From: Mortierella alpina
Lineage: Eukaryota > Mortierellomycota > Mortierellomycetes > Mortierellales > Mortierellaceae
DNA: 64,000 nucleotides
Assembly: GCA_029449245.1 (NCBI GenBank)
Contig: JANATF010000004.1
Span: forward strand, 2,790,001-2,854,000
Reading direction: 5' to 3'
This document shows positions 1 through 10,548 of this stretch, piece by piece. Position numbers and translations under genes: made by a program. Under the pieces are notes generated by a model, which worked only from the letters and a program-made list of their open reading frames with translations, was not told the origin of the DNA and searched no databases. Every line of letters starts with the position of its first letter. Position 1 is the stretch's first letter.

Positions 1-427
1 CATGCTCCCAAGTGCTGGAAGTGAAAACGAAAAGATGCTGACCCTCTGTTTCATCTTTGCTCTTTAGATTCCGAGTAAGTCTCAAGTTGTGCCGTAGATG
101 AATATGATGAGCAATAAACAATTGAATTGTCAAGAATGACTTCGTACTGTGTGAATGGTATAATTGTATGTAAGCTGTATGTGAGTGAGTGGTGTTCCAC
201 GCGCAACTCACATTCCACGAAACCGCGTGCTGTGTACCCATACGCGGAGAAGGTGGTCAATCGGCTGGTGTTTGTGTTTGCGCACCGCACCGCACCGCAC
301 CTCACCTCATCTCACCTGCGCCTATTTATTCTCCCTCCGTTTCCTCTCGTCACCTGTTTTTTTTCCTTCCGATTTTCCACCACTTTCCCAAAATCACCTC
401 ACCCACTCTACTCACCTCGTCTTCACC

Positions 428-1042
428 ATGAAACTCATCGCCTCCCTTGCCGTTGCTGCCTCCATGGTCGCTGCCACTAGCGCTCAGACGTTGCAGATCA
501 AGTAAGTACAGAGAAGCTACGGGATTATAATACACACTGCAATAGGCACTGCTCTCGTCACCCGCTCGCTCGCCTCTGACCTCCCCTTGCCTCGGCAAAC
601 GCTCTCATATAGCAACCCAACACAAGGAACTACTTGGAACGTTGGTGAGAAGAACTTTGTGGGCTGGACCAACAACTGTGCCAGCATGGGCAACGCATCC
701 ACCGCAGTCAAGATTGAGCTTGTCGAAGGACCCGCGTCCGCTGTGCGCTTCGTTACAGACGTTGGTGTCCTCGACTGCTCTGGCTCGATGACCAGAGCTG
801 ATGCTACAGTTCCTGACACTGTCAAGACTGGAATGTACTCCATCCGTGTCCTGACGCTTCCTCAAAACTCGTACAGCCCGGCCTTCCAAGTGAACAACCC
901 CAAGAGCCAGCCACCCGCGACGACTGGAAGCCCCACACCCACACCCAGCACGCCTACCGGTGCCGGTAACCTCTTGACGGCGAGTGGTTCTCTGACCGTT
1001 TTGCTCGGATGCGCTGCTGCAGTTCTCCAATACGTCGTTTGA
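428..1042 (+). CDS. Kre9/Knh-like GPI-anchored secreted protein
   Basis: Two exons, 428-501 and 613-1042, give 167 aa; the intron 502-612 is GTAAGT...ATAG and the codon AA|C spans it. The first 20 residues are a clear signal peptide ending at an Ala-Gln cleavage site. A beta-sandwich-like domain follows (about residues 20-115) with the pattern 'N-P-x-x-G-x-x-W-N-V-G' then 'F-V-G-W', typical of the Kre9/Knh1 N-terminal (Ser-Thr-rich GPI-anchored) family. A Pro/Thr-rich linker and a hydrophobic C-terminus without basic residues suggest GPI attachment, so the product should sit at the outer membrane or wall. Family members are linked to beta-glucan assembly in yeast, but this single-domain form has no proven role. 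Two more members are in the window (23458-24441 and 51983-52513). Confidence 0.8.
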
Positions 1043-2762
1043 GGGTGAGAATTTTTTTTTTCATCGATTGAGATTTTGAGCAAACAACCTCGAGCCAAAA
1101 AAAAAAAAAACAACCACTCTTCACCGAACGTTCTCGACCTTACACTTGTCCCTCCCCCTACCTCTACCTATCCTCTTCCTTCAGCATAATCTTTTCTTTA
1201 CTATTTTTGTTTATCGTGCGAGACGTGAGGGGCGGCTGTCTTGTTGTTGTTCTCTCCTACTTGGCGACCACCACCATTGTTGCACTATCACAAAAAAAAA
1301 AAAAAAAAAGATAGTGCGCATCCAAGTCTTTTGTCAACTACACTTGTACCTATAATTAAAAAAAAAAATATTGGACGCCTTATGAAGTTCAGCCATGGTC
1401 GTTGTCATCCGCCTGTATTCATGCACATGTATGTATAGCATCAGCCCTTCTGAGTTTGCCGGAAGATGCCGACCCGAAAGGATAGCGCTTCTGGCTTTTT
1501 TTTTTGACTTTCGTACGTTGCACAAGGACTCAGCTGTATGTCTCTCCTGTGATGTTGCCCCCCACCCCCCACTCCTTTTTTTTAGTCAACGACTATCGTT
1601 CGATGACGACCAGGCTGCATGTCTTCAACTGTATCCTCTTCTCGTCTCCTCTCCGCTTGGGTTGTTCCGCATCTAAAAATATTTCTGGCGGGCTGTATGT
1701 ACAACAATGAACAAACACAATTGGAGCTGGTTTAGCACGAACAACCTCATGAGCGTGCGCGGATGAAGTCTCCTCGAGAATACTTTATCATGTGTCTTCA
1801 GGTACGGCATAGTCGCGCAGGATTTGGTATCATTTCAACCGTAGAGGGCTTGCTTGCAGTTGCATATCTCGTTAAGATGAATTCGCACACAAGAAGGTTT
1901 TTCGGAAAGACCTGCCGGGGTGTCTGTGCAAGTTTGAAGCAGTACTACTGTCCCCATGCCTGTGTCGGCGAGCAGGAGACTATCGACTAAAGGTGCATTT
2001 GAGTCTTGAACTATTCTGGAACCATCTTGCATGTGGTGTATTATATACATATACATACGTGAGAGGAGTTGTCTCTTCGGCGCCTTCGCCTTGCCAGGTA
2101 GCTTTCCTTCGCCTTGCCCGGTACAGTAGCTTTATATATCGGTATCACTTCGTAAAACAGAGTATCCACAGGCGACAGTTCCTGGGCTGTTCTGGAAGAC
2201 GCAAAGGCTCTTTTTTCTCTTGTAGGCCTACTCCTCTATTCCTTGTTTGCAAGCAACACTGCTGTGTTTGAACCCAGGAAAGCTCCAGCTTGGCTTATCA
2301 AGGCCAAGAAACTACAGTCGAACCCCTTCTAAATTGATATCGTCGGGACCGGAGGAGTTGTGGGGCAGGCTACAGGGGAGTAATGGAAGTGGGCCAAGTG
2401 GGAGTATCATCGTAGAGGGACTGTTTGCAAGTACGGTGTAGCGCAACCGATGGGTTTCATGCCAGCTGAGAACAGATGGTTGGCTGGAAGTGTTCGTCGG
2501 AGCGCGGTGTAACATGGCGACCTATCCCAAGCGTTCGTTTTGGCTGGAATGACGCAGTCAGTCGTTGGAGGACAACCCAAGGAAACATTTTTCATGCCCC
2601 TGTCAGACTTGGCAAGAAAATTCCTGTCCCTGGGATCTCGAGCATACCGGTCTCCTCTTTGCCTCATCACTTCTCATTCAATCTCGCTCTCTCCCGGACT
2701 CGCTTTCCTTCCATCGCTTCCTTTCTATTACTCAGACATCGAAAGGGCATCCTGTAGTCGCC
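1043..2762. other. intergenic, no supported gene
   Basis: About 1.7 kb without a supported gene. It holds homopolymer A/T runs, short chance open frames, and one imperfect tandem duplication (2083-2133). Confidence 0.6.
2083..2133. repeat. imperfect tandem duplication
   Basis: A 23-nt unit beginning CCTTCGCCTTGCC at 2083 recurs at 2106 in a slightly longer form, both ending in TAGCTTT. No coding frame uses it. Confidence 0.6.
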
Positions 2763-4000
2763 ATGGGGCTCCGAATCTTTCGCCGCCGCACCCTCCCAAT
2801 GGTGTTAATCTCCATCGCCATCTCGCTCCTTCTGCTTGTCAACATTTTTCCTTACATGTACGTCGACTTTGTCTACCTTATCCGCCCTCTCTGGGACAAG
2901 GAGATTCTCAAGTGGGATGAGGTCGTGGTGCACTACTACTCTGAAGGCCTGACCATGGAAGAGCGCTGCCATGCTCATGGATGGACCGTTACCCCTCCCC
3001 CGCCCGAGGGAACACCCAGAGCCAAGGTGTACGACGCTGTCATCTTCAGTGTCGAACTGGACATGCTCGAGATCAGGATGCGGGAATTGCTGGATGTGGT
3101 GGATCACTTTGTGATTCTCGAGTCCACACACACCTTCACGGGCCACGATAAGGAGTTGGTCTTTGCCAACAACAGGAAGCGATTTGAGTTTGCAGCGGAC
3201 AAGATCATATACAAGTCGGTACCATTAGGACCGTTGAAGCCAGGAGAAGAGCCTTGGGTCAACGAAGGAGCGATGCGTGACCAAATGACGGTCCTGTTGA
3301 GAGAATCAGGAGTTCGGGTGGGCGACCATCTCATCTTTTCCGATGTGGACGAGGTTCCAAGTCGACATACCGTGGAGCTGCTGAGCTCGTGCTTGGAAGT
3401 GCCTCAGGCGATTCATCTCAACATGCACAACTACCAGTACAGTTATGAGTTCCCAGTGGATGATGGAGGCAAAAACACCCCGAGTTTTCGCAGGTGGACA
3501 GACGACCTTTACTATACCCGCGGACAAGCTTCGGCAGTTCTGTTTGCCAATGCAGGTAAGAGAAGCCTTTCCTCGAACATGAGAGAGGAGAGCAGGGGTA
3601 GGAGCTGTGCTGTCAGGAAAAAAGATTAAGCCAAGAACGAACCTGTAACCCTTTCTTTTTCTTTCATTCTCTCTCTCTCCTTCTCTTTTATTTCCTTCTA
3701 GGCTGGCATTGTTCTTTCTGCTTCCGATATATTCAGGACTTTGTATTCAAAATGGATGCCTACTCACATTCGGATCGGGTTCGATACAGTTTCATGAAGG
3801 ATCCGGCGCACATCCAGGACGCCATCTGCAACGGAGAGGATCTCTTTGGCATGTTCCCTGAAGCCTATTCGTACCAGGATTTGATCCATCGACTGGGGCC
3901 GATCCCAAAGACAAAGGACGCTGTGGGTCTTCCGATGTGGGTGGTCAAGAACAGGGACAAGTTCAAGTTTTTGCTACCGGGTGGATGCAGGCGTGAATGA
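2763..4000 (+). CDS. GT17 family N-acetylglucosaminyltransferase (MGAT3-like)
   Basis: Two exons, 2763-3555 and 3702-4000 (intron 3556-3701, GTAAGA...CTAG), encode 363 aa. It is a predicted type II Golgi protein: a short Arg-rich tail, a membrane anchor at about residues 10-30, then the catalytic domain. The GT17 signature is visible as 'R-M-R-E-L-L-D-V-V-D-H-F-V-I-L-E-S' near residues 105-121, with a D-V-D-E motif at 194-197 that could bind the metal and sugar nucleotide. Family members add bisecting GlcNAc to N-glycans in animals; fungal substrates are less certain. The frame is open upstream of 2763, but that segment is not conserved-looking, and the Met at 2763 directly precedes the basic/anchor segment. 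Convergent with the tRNA-Ser gene of the left repeat arm. Confidence 0.88.
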
Positions 4001-4217
4001 AGAAAGCTCTGTTTTCTCTGACATGAAAGGCATACCATGAGCGCAACAGGACGTTGCTCGCACTTGTAATATAGAGTAAACACTTGATCCATCTTCGGAG
4101 AGACTGTGTTCTGAGGGCTACGAGCGATGCGCGAGAGGGAGGTTCTGAAAGCGGCTGTTCTCGAAGAGGAAAAAAAGGAGCCAGCACGGGTTGGTGGCAA
4201 AAGGAGGACGGAAGAGC

Positions 4218-4222
4218 AAAAA
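4218..4222 (-). terminator. RNA polymerase III T-run terminator
   Basis: Five T residues on the minus strand begin 7 nt after the tRNA 3' end. This is the expected Pol III stop and is identical in the other arm. Confidence 0.7.
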
Positions 4223-4228
4223 GTATCG

Positions 4229-4309
4229 CGTCAACTGCAGGGTTCGAACCTGCGCGGGAAATCCCATACACTTAGCAGGCATACGCCTTAACCACTCGGC
4301 CAAGTTGAC
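4229..4309 (-). tRNA. tRNA-Ser(GCT)
   Basis: An 81-nt type II tRNA without intron. The acceptor strands GTCAACT and AGTTGAC pair fully with discriminator G. The anticodon loop CTGCTAA gives anticodon GCT. A long variable arm (GGGATTTCCC) is characteristic of serine tRNA, and the T arm GCAGG-TTCGAAC-CCTGC is perfect. It reads AGC/AGT codons. An identical copy lies at 34285-34365 in the other repeat arm. Confidence 0.95.
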
Positions 4310-4438
4310 CAGATCGGATGAACGTGGATTTGTGAAACCCAATAAGAATCTACAGCACTTCACGTACACAGTGTCAATTAGAGAGGGTTTCGTTAATTGA
4401 ACATGCAATTATAGATATACCTCTAATTGATCGTGCTG

Positions 4439-4642
4439 TTATAGATGAACCCTCTGTAATTGACTTACTTGACTCTTAACACCGCACTCTGCTGCTGCCT
4501 CCACGCGCTGCTTCTCTCTTGACAATCTCCACGCGTTGTCCTTCAACCAGCGCTCCTGCTCATTCACCTGCCCTCTTTCACTCTTGACATCCTCCACACG
4601 CCGTCCTTCATGACCCTCTGCCGCTGCCTCCATACACTCCAC
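4439..4642 (-). pseudogene. coiled-coil coding relic inside left repeat arm
   Basis: On the minus strand a 67-codon stretch reads as repeated Glu/Lys/Arg/Gln-rich segments (V-K-S-E-R-x-Q-V-N-E-Q, then A-W-R-L-S-R-E-K-Q). This looks like the remains of a heptad-repeat protein. It has no convincing start and the flanking frames are interrupted. The same relic is in the right arm at 33952-34155, and a more decayed relative lies at about 34860-35040. The parent protein is not recognised. Confidence 0.4.
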
Positions 4643-5289
4643 CCACGCGCTGCTCAGTCGCCGGCTCTCCCTTTCACTCTTGACAATCTCAACACGTTGT
4701 CGCGCTGCTCATTCACCTCACTCACTCTCTCCACACACTGCCTCCCCTCCCTCACTCTACCTTTGCGCTATCAAGACGACTCTTGACATTCACAGGCATT
4801 GAAGTATCCATCCATACTCGCCTCATCCCCGTCCTACGATCCTACGAGTGAAAAGCTTTTCTTTCACAAGAGGCTCCTCCCTCACAGCTAGTCTAAGAAA
4901 GGCGTCAACCCGTGGCAGCGGCAAGGTTGGCGGGCAGCTGGCTCGTCCAGAGCGACCCCTCTAACTTTCTACTTCCACGCAGCCGAGCTCTTCTCGTCAG
5001 ATCTCGGTGGCCTCCACTTCGCAGCCGCTCCCAATACCACCTCTCGGCACTCCTAGCTCCTCCTCCACTGCCCTCACAATACAATATGCACTTGCGCTAC
5101 AATGCAAAGCTACTCATCCACTGCACCCTCCTTCCACGTACAAACCTCCAAGGGCTGCCTCGAGTGGCTCGCTTTAAATGACTCGCAGTCAACTGCAGGC
5201 AGTATCGTTTCCTTGTCTTTTCCTGTTCTCGCCTCCTGCCATCCTCTCGCTCTCGCTTGACTCGTTTTGCTTTGTAGGCACGTTCGTGG

Positions 5290-5604
5290 CTACATAGACC
5301 TGGCGTAGGCGTCTCGTATGAGCGCCGCCTGCGCATGGCATCCCCTGAGCTCCCTCGCAAGATACGTAAAGCCAATATCTGATTCTAGGCAACAACCGTT
5401 CTTGTGGACACACTTGACATTCCCCTTGAACGAGCATTGTGCGGTTCCGTCAAACGGCTTTCCCCGTGCAAGTTGATAGTCCAGGAAGGCAATGCGAGCA
5501 GTTTTTGTCCCCTCCCTTTGTGCACATGTATCACAGCTCACGTCTTTTGAATAAAAGAGACGCCAACTTGAAATCTGGTTTGTGGTCTGTGCCTCTCGCA
5601 ACAT
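5290..5604 (-). CDS. uncharacterised Cys-rich 104-aa frame (repeat arm)
   Basis: An ATG-initiated frame of 104 codons contains 'C-D-T-C', 'C-S-F-K-G-N-V-K-C-V-H-K-N-G-C-C' and a C-terminal 'A-Y-A-R-S-M'. The right-arm copy (32987-33304) keeps the frame despite a 3-nt indel and several substitutions. I recognise no family, signal peptide or membrane segment. The minus-strand sequence just upstream of it is also open in another frame, so this may be an exon of a degraded mobile-element protein rather than an independent gene. Confidence 0.3.
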   Translation of the reverse strand: MLREAQTTNQISSWRLFYSKDVSCDTCAQREGTKTARIAFLDYQLARGKPFDGTAQCSFKGNVKCVHKNGCCLESDIGFTYLARELRGCHAQAALIRDAYARSM

Positions 5605-5876
5605 CTTGTCGCGTACCTCACATTGTCCATCATATCACTGATTCTATCACTTCCCAGTTGCGCCTCAACGACTTCACACCCCATGTAAGCTGTTCTCTTA
5701 CACGCGACGCTACTTCACCAAGAATGTAGTCCCCACAAGAGACCACAGCAGCAAGCCGGGACCCTGAGGAGTGCCAACTCTTTCCTGCGCGACCTCTCCT
5801 CAGGGATATACAAAGATGTTCAGCACACCTCAGAGTGAGATTGCTCTTGACGAAAGTCCCAACGGCATCTCAGGGT

Positions 5877-7099
5877 CTATCAGGGTCCCTTATCTGCGTG
5901 TATCAACCATTCTCTAGTGCTAGTTGGACAGCGCTCATTACACACTTCCTTCATTAGTTCCTCGACTAGTTGATCTCGCTCCTGACATTACCCTTCTCTT
6001 CTCTTCCATTTTCAGTAAACAACACATCTTGTGCTTCAGACAGTATATTCACCATTTACAATGAACTCGCTGAAGACCGACTCCAACTAGAGTAAGGGGG
6101 CTGATTGTACGGTCGTAGGTAGCATAGACGACCCCACCAACACCCTCGTGGGGAAGGTCAAGATGCTGTACTTCGTGTGCAAGACTCATGCCAGAAGCTA
6201 CGAGGCAGACATGCAGCAGGAGGCGGATTTCAAGGTTCGGCGCACACAAGAAGCAGCCGACTTCGAAGGTCCTGCCATCTATCAGCTGATGTGGGGCGTG
6301 TCATTCCTGCACCTAACAAGGAGAGGCTAGCGAGCGTACTTGCAACCAAGGGGAAGTTCGTTTGGTATGCTACAGGGCTGTGCACTGTCAAGTTATGACC
6401 CACCCCGAGGAACCTACTGAAATAGCACAAAGAACTAGGCCGGAGACTTCTTAGCACGCGTGGGAGCCGTCGACAGTCGGGCTAGTAGTTAGCGGTTGTG
6501 TTGGCATGTGTAAGACCCCACGCTACATCTCAGGCCAGTTCTCAACTGTCCAAAATGTAACCGTTTCCTTTTCAACGCACTGACAACTATAGCAAAGAAG
6601 AAAAGGAAGAAAGGAACAGGAGAAAGGAAAGAGGGAGGCCGAACCTCCAGCCATCCCTATGTCCGCCCTCGCAACAACATTTATCCTGTGGGAGAGAATA
6701 CCGAATACAATCTCTGGAGGATTACAAGATTCACGGAAAGAAGGCTGTTCCCCTCGTGAACAATGGCGACTGCACCAAGATGAAGGAAGGAGACCACTTT
6801 GAGATAAATATAGAAGCACTGGGCGCGGCATTATCCCGATATGACATGGAGACGAGCCATTATCGCGCGCTTACGGACTCCGTGCATCGCAGGCACAGTG
6901 CGGAGAGGAAACAGGTTTCGCAGAGCAGGCGGAGATGCTTTATATTCTCATTCCCATCCTTGCCTCTGTCTCATTCAACATACCTCTCTCCCACATGAAC
7001 ATTGCCTGTCCAAAGATTCAACATTAATCCAGGCTTGAAACACAGAAACCACTCGCACACCTCACCAGGAATATATCGCAGCGAAAGACAGTTTCGACC
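5877..7099. other. intergenic, no supported gene
   Basis: 1.2 kb between the repeat arm and the GH8 gene. One frame from about 6100 to 6330 reads as a plausible protein fragment but has no start, splice partner or recognisable family, so I do not call it. Confidence 0.5.
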
Positions 7100-8553
7100 A
7101 TGCCATCCATTGAGCAAAAGTACAACGAATGGCGCTCAGCGTATGTGCGCGCCTGGGGCGAGCTGCTCTACATTGACTACAACAAGAAGGGTGAGGTCGA
7201 GCAAAAGGATGCAATCACCTGCTCTGAAGGTAAAAGGGCATGTTGCGACAAGTGGAGTTGCTTTTGGGAGCCATTGAATATCGAGCGTAGCTTGGCAAAG
7301 ACCACCAGGGTACAAGGCCATCGAACTAAAGACGTTGCTCTCCTTTAACCCTTCCTACATAGCTATCGGGTATGGTATGCTCATCTCAGTCTTGATGCGT
7401 AATCAGCAGGACTTTGATGGTCTTCTCCGCTGGTTCCTGCAGTTCAGAAACGCCAACGGGCTGTGTGCGTGGCAGCAAATCGACAACAAACACAGCCGCA
7501 CCTACACGAATGCTCCCGACGGCGGAGAGAACTCTGCAACCGATGGCGATATCGATATTGCAACGTCTCTGTTCTATGCTGCCAGGGTCTGGGGCCGCTC
7601 TCCTTGTGGCCGATATGACTACCGCCAGATCGCAATCCCACTCTGCAAAGCAATCTGGGATCACGAAATCAACCACTACACGTTTATGCCGACTTTGGGC
7701 GATTGGGTCAAGGTTGGGGAGCCACAGGCTGGAGCTTTTGGCTACTCTGGAGGGGCGCATGTGGGCGAGGAAAGCGCATACACGAACGTGACGCGGCCTT
7801 CGGATTTCATCCTGTCGGGATTCTTGACCTTTTACAATGAGGACGTGGAGAGATCACAGCAGTGGGCCAAGGTCATGGACGCCATTATCACGACAGTGCA
7901 ACATCAGTTGCAGTTGAACTCAACAGGATTGATCGGCGACTTTTTAAAGCTGGCTGCCAATGGCTTCTTTGAGCCCTCAACAAAGAAGATCCTGGAGAGC
8001 GATAATGACAAGGTAATGAGGGAAGATGTACCAGACTGCATGACGCCGGAGGTGCATACCGGCATTTACTAACGACGTACACTATGTTTCGTTCTCTAAA
8101 TCCAGGATTATAACTGGAACTCGTGCCGCGTCCCGTAAGTTTGGCGCTGACCTACAACTTGGAGCCTGTGGTATAGAACGTGAAAGTTCGCTCAAGTAAC
8201 CAAGACGTTTCTTTTCCGTCTGTGGATTTACTGATAGATGGCGCCTCTCGATTTACTATCTGCTGACGCAGGATCCCAGAATCCAGCCTGCATTGATGGC
8301 ACAGTCATCCTTCTTTGGATCCCTTCCTGAGATCCATGCAGGATATCACCTGAGCGGCCAAAGGATCCAGGATCGCTCATATTCCGACATGTCATTTACC
8401 GCTCCAGCGTCCGTTGTCATGTGGACGATGCGTCACCCAAACCTTGGACGCATCCAGAACGAAATGGAGGAGCTGGAGTCCGACAAATCGTACTTTGGAG
8501 ATTCAATCCAACTTCTCTGCCTTTTGCAGGCTAGGAACCCAACAGGTTACTGA
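7100..8553 (+). CDS. GH8 glycoside hydrolase (chitosanase / beta-1,4-glucanase)
   Basis: Four exons, 7100-7229, 7363-8012, 8106-8134 and 8238-8553, encode 374 aa with phase-consistent GT-AG introns. Exon 1 joins exon 2 to give 'S-E-A-I-G-Y-G-M' (residues 42-49), which holds the expected catalytic acid Glu43. The GH8 signature A-T-D-G-D-I-D-I-A is at 102-110. A 29-nt exon supplies 'D-Y-N-W-N-S-C-R-V-P-W' (261-271). The family hydrolyses beta-1,4 bonds in cellulose, lichenan, xylan or chitosan by inversion. At the place where one GH8 subfamily has its base Asp, this protein has Asn, preceded by Glu255; from memory that is the pattern of the chitosanase/licheninase subfamily, so chitosan is the likelier substrate. 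No signal peptide is visible at this start, which is odd for such an enzyme. Confidence 0.87.
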
Positions 8554-10548
8554 AGAGTTTGATCTGTGTGTAGTCTATAGTGTTGCAGTGTTGTGCATAT
8601 GTACAGTAATGCTCTTCATATCGTTGAGCCTTTCTGGTGACAAGAAAAACAAAACAATAAAGAATACAAATCTAAAAATATAAGCAGTGAGTATAGACTA
8701 TGAATGTTCAGAAAGTACCAGGTGCGTGTATGAAAGCACAGTGGTTACGGAAGCCAAGCACAATGTGAGAAGAAGTATCATGGATGGCAATTAGTTCATG
8801 TGAAAGAAGAGCGCAAGAGGAGAGCAGGCAAAATGGTGTAGAGCTCAGCATCCATGAATGCATCGCACGGAGGATGTTGATATCCACACTATCGTTTGTT
8901 GATGTGGTGTTTGTTGACATGTGTTTACTGTGCATCGAGGATCGTCCAATATTTCTTCTATACACAAACGTGAGAAAGCTGCGATAAACTGCAGCAGATC
9001 GTCGGTTACTCGGCAAAGACTTCAACTCTCTTACATGCAAATCGCGGTCAAGCATCGCTCGCCCACCTATCTGTAGTAGCGTGATTAATACGACCAAGGG
9101 CGGAGCGGAATGGGGCTCCGAAAGGACGACCATCGAGGGGGCGCCTGGACTCTGATTCGACGGACGACCAAGGTTCCTGAGGCACATGTGTCTGGAACAG
9201 GATCTGGCAGCAGATCAGCCAATGGCCATGAGAAGCAGTGTGCATTCTAGAGTTGCGGCGGTGTCTTGGCCTTTTGTGGTGCTTCTTGCACGTAAGACTT
9301 GTACAGTGCGCTCCATGAGCAATGGCCCATCGATCAAATTGGGATCACAGCCAGTTGCCAAGCGCAGATGCCGATTCTCCACGACCGGGTTGAATCCCCG
9401 ATGAGATACTGTCTGGCGATTGGACAAAAGGCCGACAGGAACAGTAAAAAGGGCCAAAGGACCCGAGGAGAGAACATGAATCGTTCACCAAGGCATGATT
9501 GGTTGAAGACCTTTGGGCCCAATCATATCGGACCGTTAGCCAACAGAAGAAGGGACACAACAACAGGCGGTTTCGGCTGTTTGGCCCTTTGTTAATGTTA
9601 ACAGGGTGACAAAAAGTAACACAACCAATTCAATGGGCCAAAGTGCTCTTCAAGGTTCTTGGGGCTGATCGAAGCTGGTAAGAGAATAATAAGGAGGAGC
9701 GAGAAAACTACATGCAATCAAGGAAAAAAGAGAGCGCGGGCAAAGAAATGTGTACCCTGCTGCTAGTATTCGTCAAATGTCGCCAACCCTGGTCTAGACA
9801 GGCAACGTAAAAGTGATACTGCATTAGATATTCTATCTAGTATGTGTTACGGTTCGATCCTGCCGTTCAGCCTGGACTACTTGTTTAAACTACTACGGCC
9901 AAAAAGTACGCTCCCAACATCGGACAGCAGACCTTGTTTTTCACAGTCGAGTTGAAGGGTGCGTTCTCTCAAAACACGCTGCCACTGCCACTGTTGCCTG
10001 TAATGGCATCGTGAGAAGAACCTCGATGTGTGCACACATGTTTGCGTGCTAAACAAAGCCGATCTGTGTTTGCTGGTATGCTGGTGTCCGTGGTTTGTTT
10101 GTGTTTGAGCGAGGTGGGAGCCAGAATGCAGGTTCGTTCCTGTCTCATAATTACTGGGGCTGGATGTCGATTGGAGAGAGCCGTCAGAGTGGACGCTCAG
10201 TTGTTTACGACCAATCAGCACATCCTCGATCGAGACACTGCTTGCACGCGACTGGTCGAAGTCCCTTTTTTTTTTTTGGCCTGTTGTTTCTAGGGTACCG
10301 CGAATGAATACCTCGCCAGCAACCAGAAGCTGTGTATAAAAGAAACCGCCTCCGAAGCCTCTCTTTGTCTTTTCTTCTCCATCATCAGCATCATCCCCTT
10401 CCTCCTCTCCTCCTCTCTTCATTTCTTTTCATCTTCTCGGAGCAATCACCAGGAGACTTAACCTCTTTCCTTTTCTCCTACCCCTCTTTCGTCTTTCGCT
10501 CCATCCTCCTTCACCACCTTTTTCTTTTTCTCTCTCTCGTCTTTTACA
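8554..10548. other. intergenic, no supported gene
   Basis: About 2 kb with short chance frames only. The last 250 bp is the promoter and T/C-rich leader of the amino-acid transporter gene. Confidence 0.6.
10334..10340 (+). promoter_or_regulatory. TATA box of amino-acid transporter gene
   Basis: TATAAAA lies 209 nt before the ATG and is followed by a long pyrimidine-rich leader (about 10360-10545), the usual form of a strongly expressed fungal promoter. Confidence 0.55.

Larger units (their letters stand above)
4209..5876. repeat. left arm of 1.67-kb inverted repeat
   Basis: This segment is the reverse complement of 32715-34385. Positions pair with a constant sum of 38594 from 4209 to about 5510, and 38591 beyond that, so the only length difference is 3 nt in a G/C run. 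By eye there are only about a dozen substitutions, so identity is near 99%. The outer end carries tRNA-Ser. The interior holds relics of a coiled-coil coding sequence (about 4439-4642, minus strand) and a 104-codon Cys-rich frame (5290-5604, minus strand). Similarity stops abruptly at both ends. Confidence 0.95.

Noticed and set aside
2310-2345. GGGGTTCGAC on the minus strand resembling a T loop
   Set aside because: No pairing T stem or other tRNA arms around it.
2565-2762. 66-codon N-terminal extension of the GT17 gene
   Set aside because: The segment is promoter/leader-like, and the Met at 2763 begins the expected basic tail and membrane anchor.
6100-6330. Frame that reads like a protein fragment
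   Set aside because: No ATG at its start, no splice partner and no family; too weak to list as a gene or relic.
9841-9870. GGTTCGATCC resembling a tRNA B box
   Set aside because: The flanking bases do not form a T stem and no acceptor or anticodon arm can be drawn.
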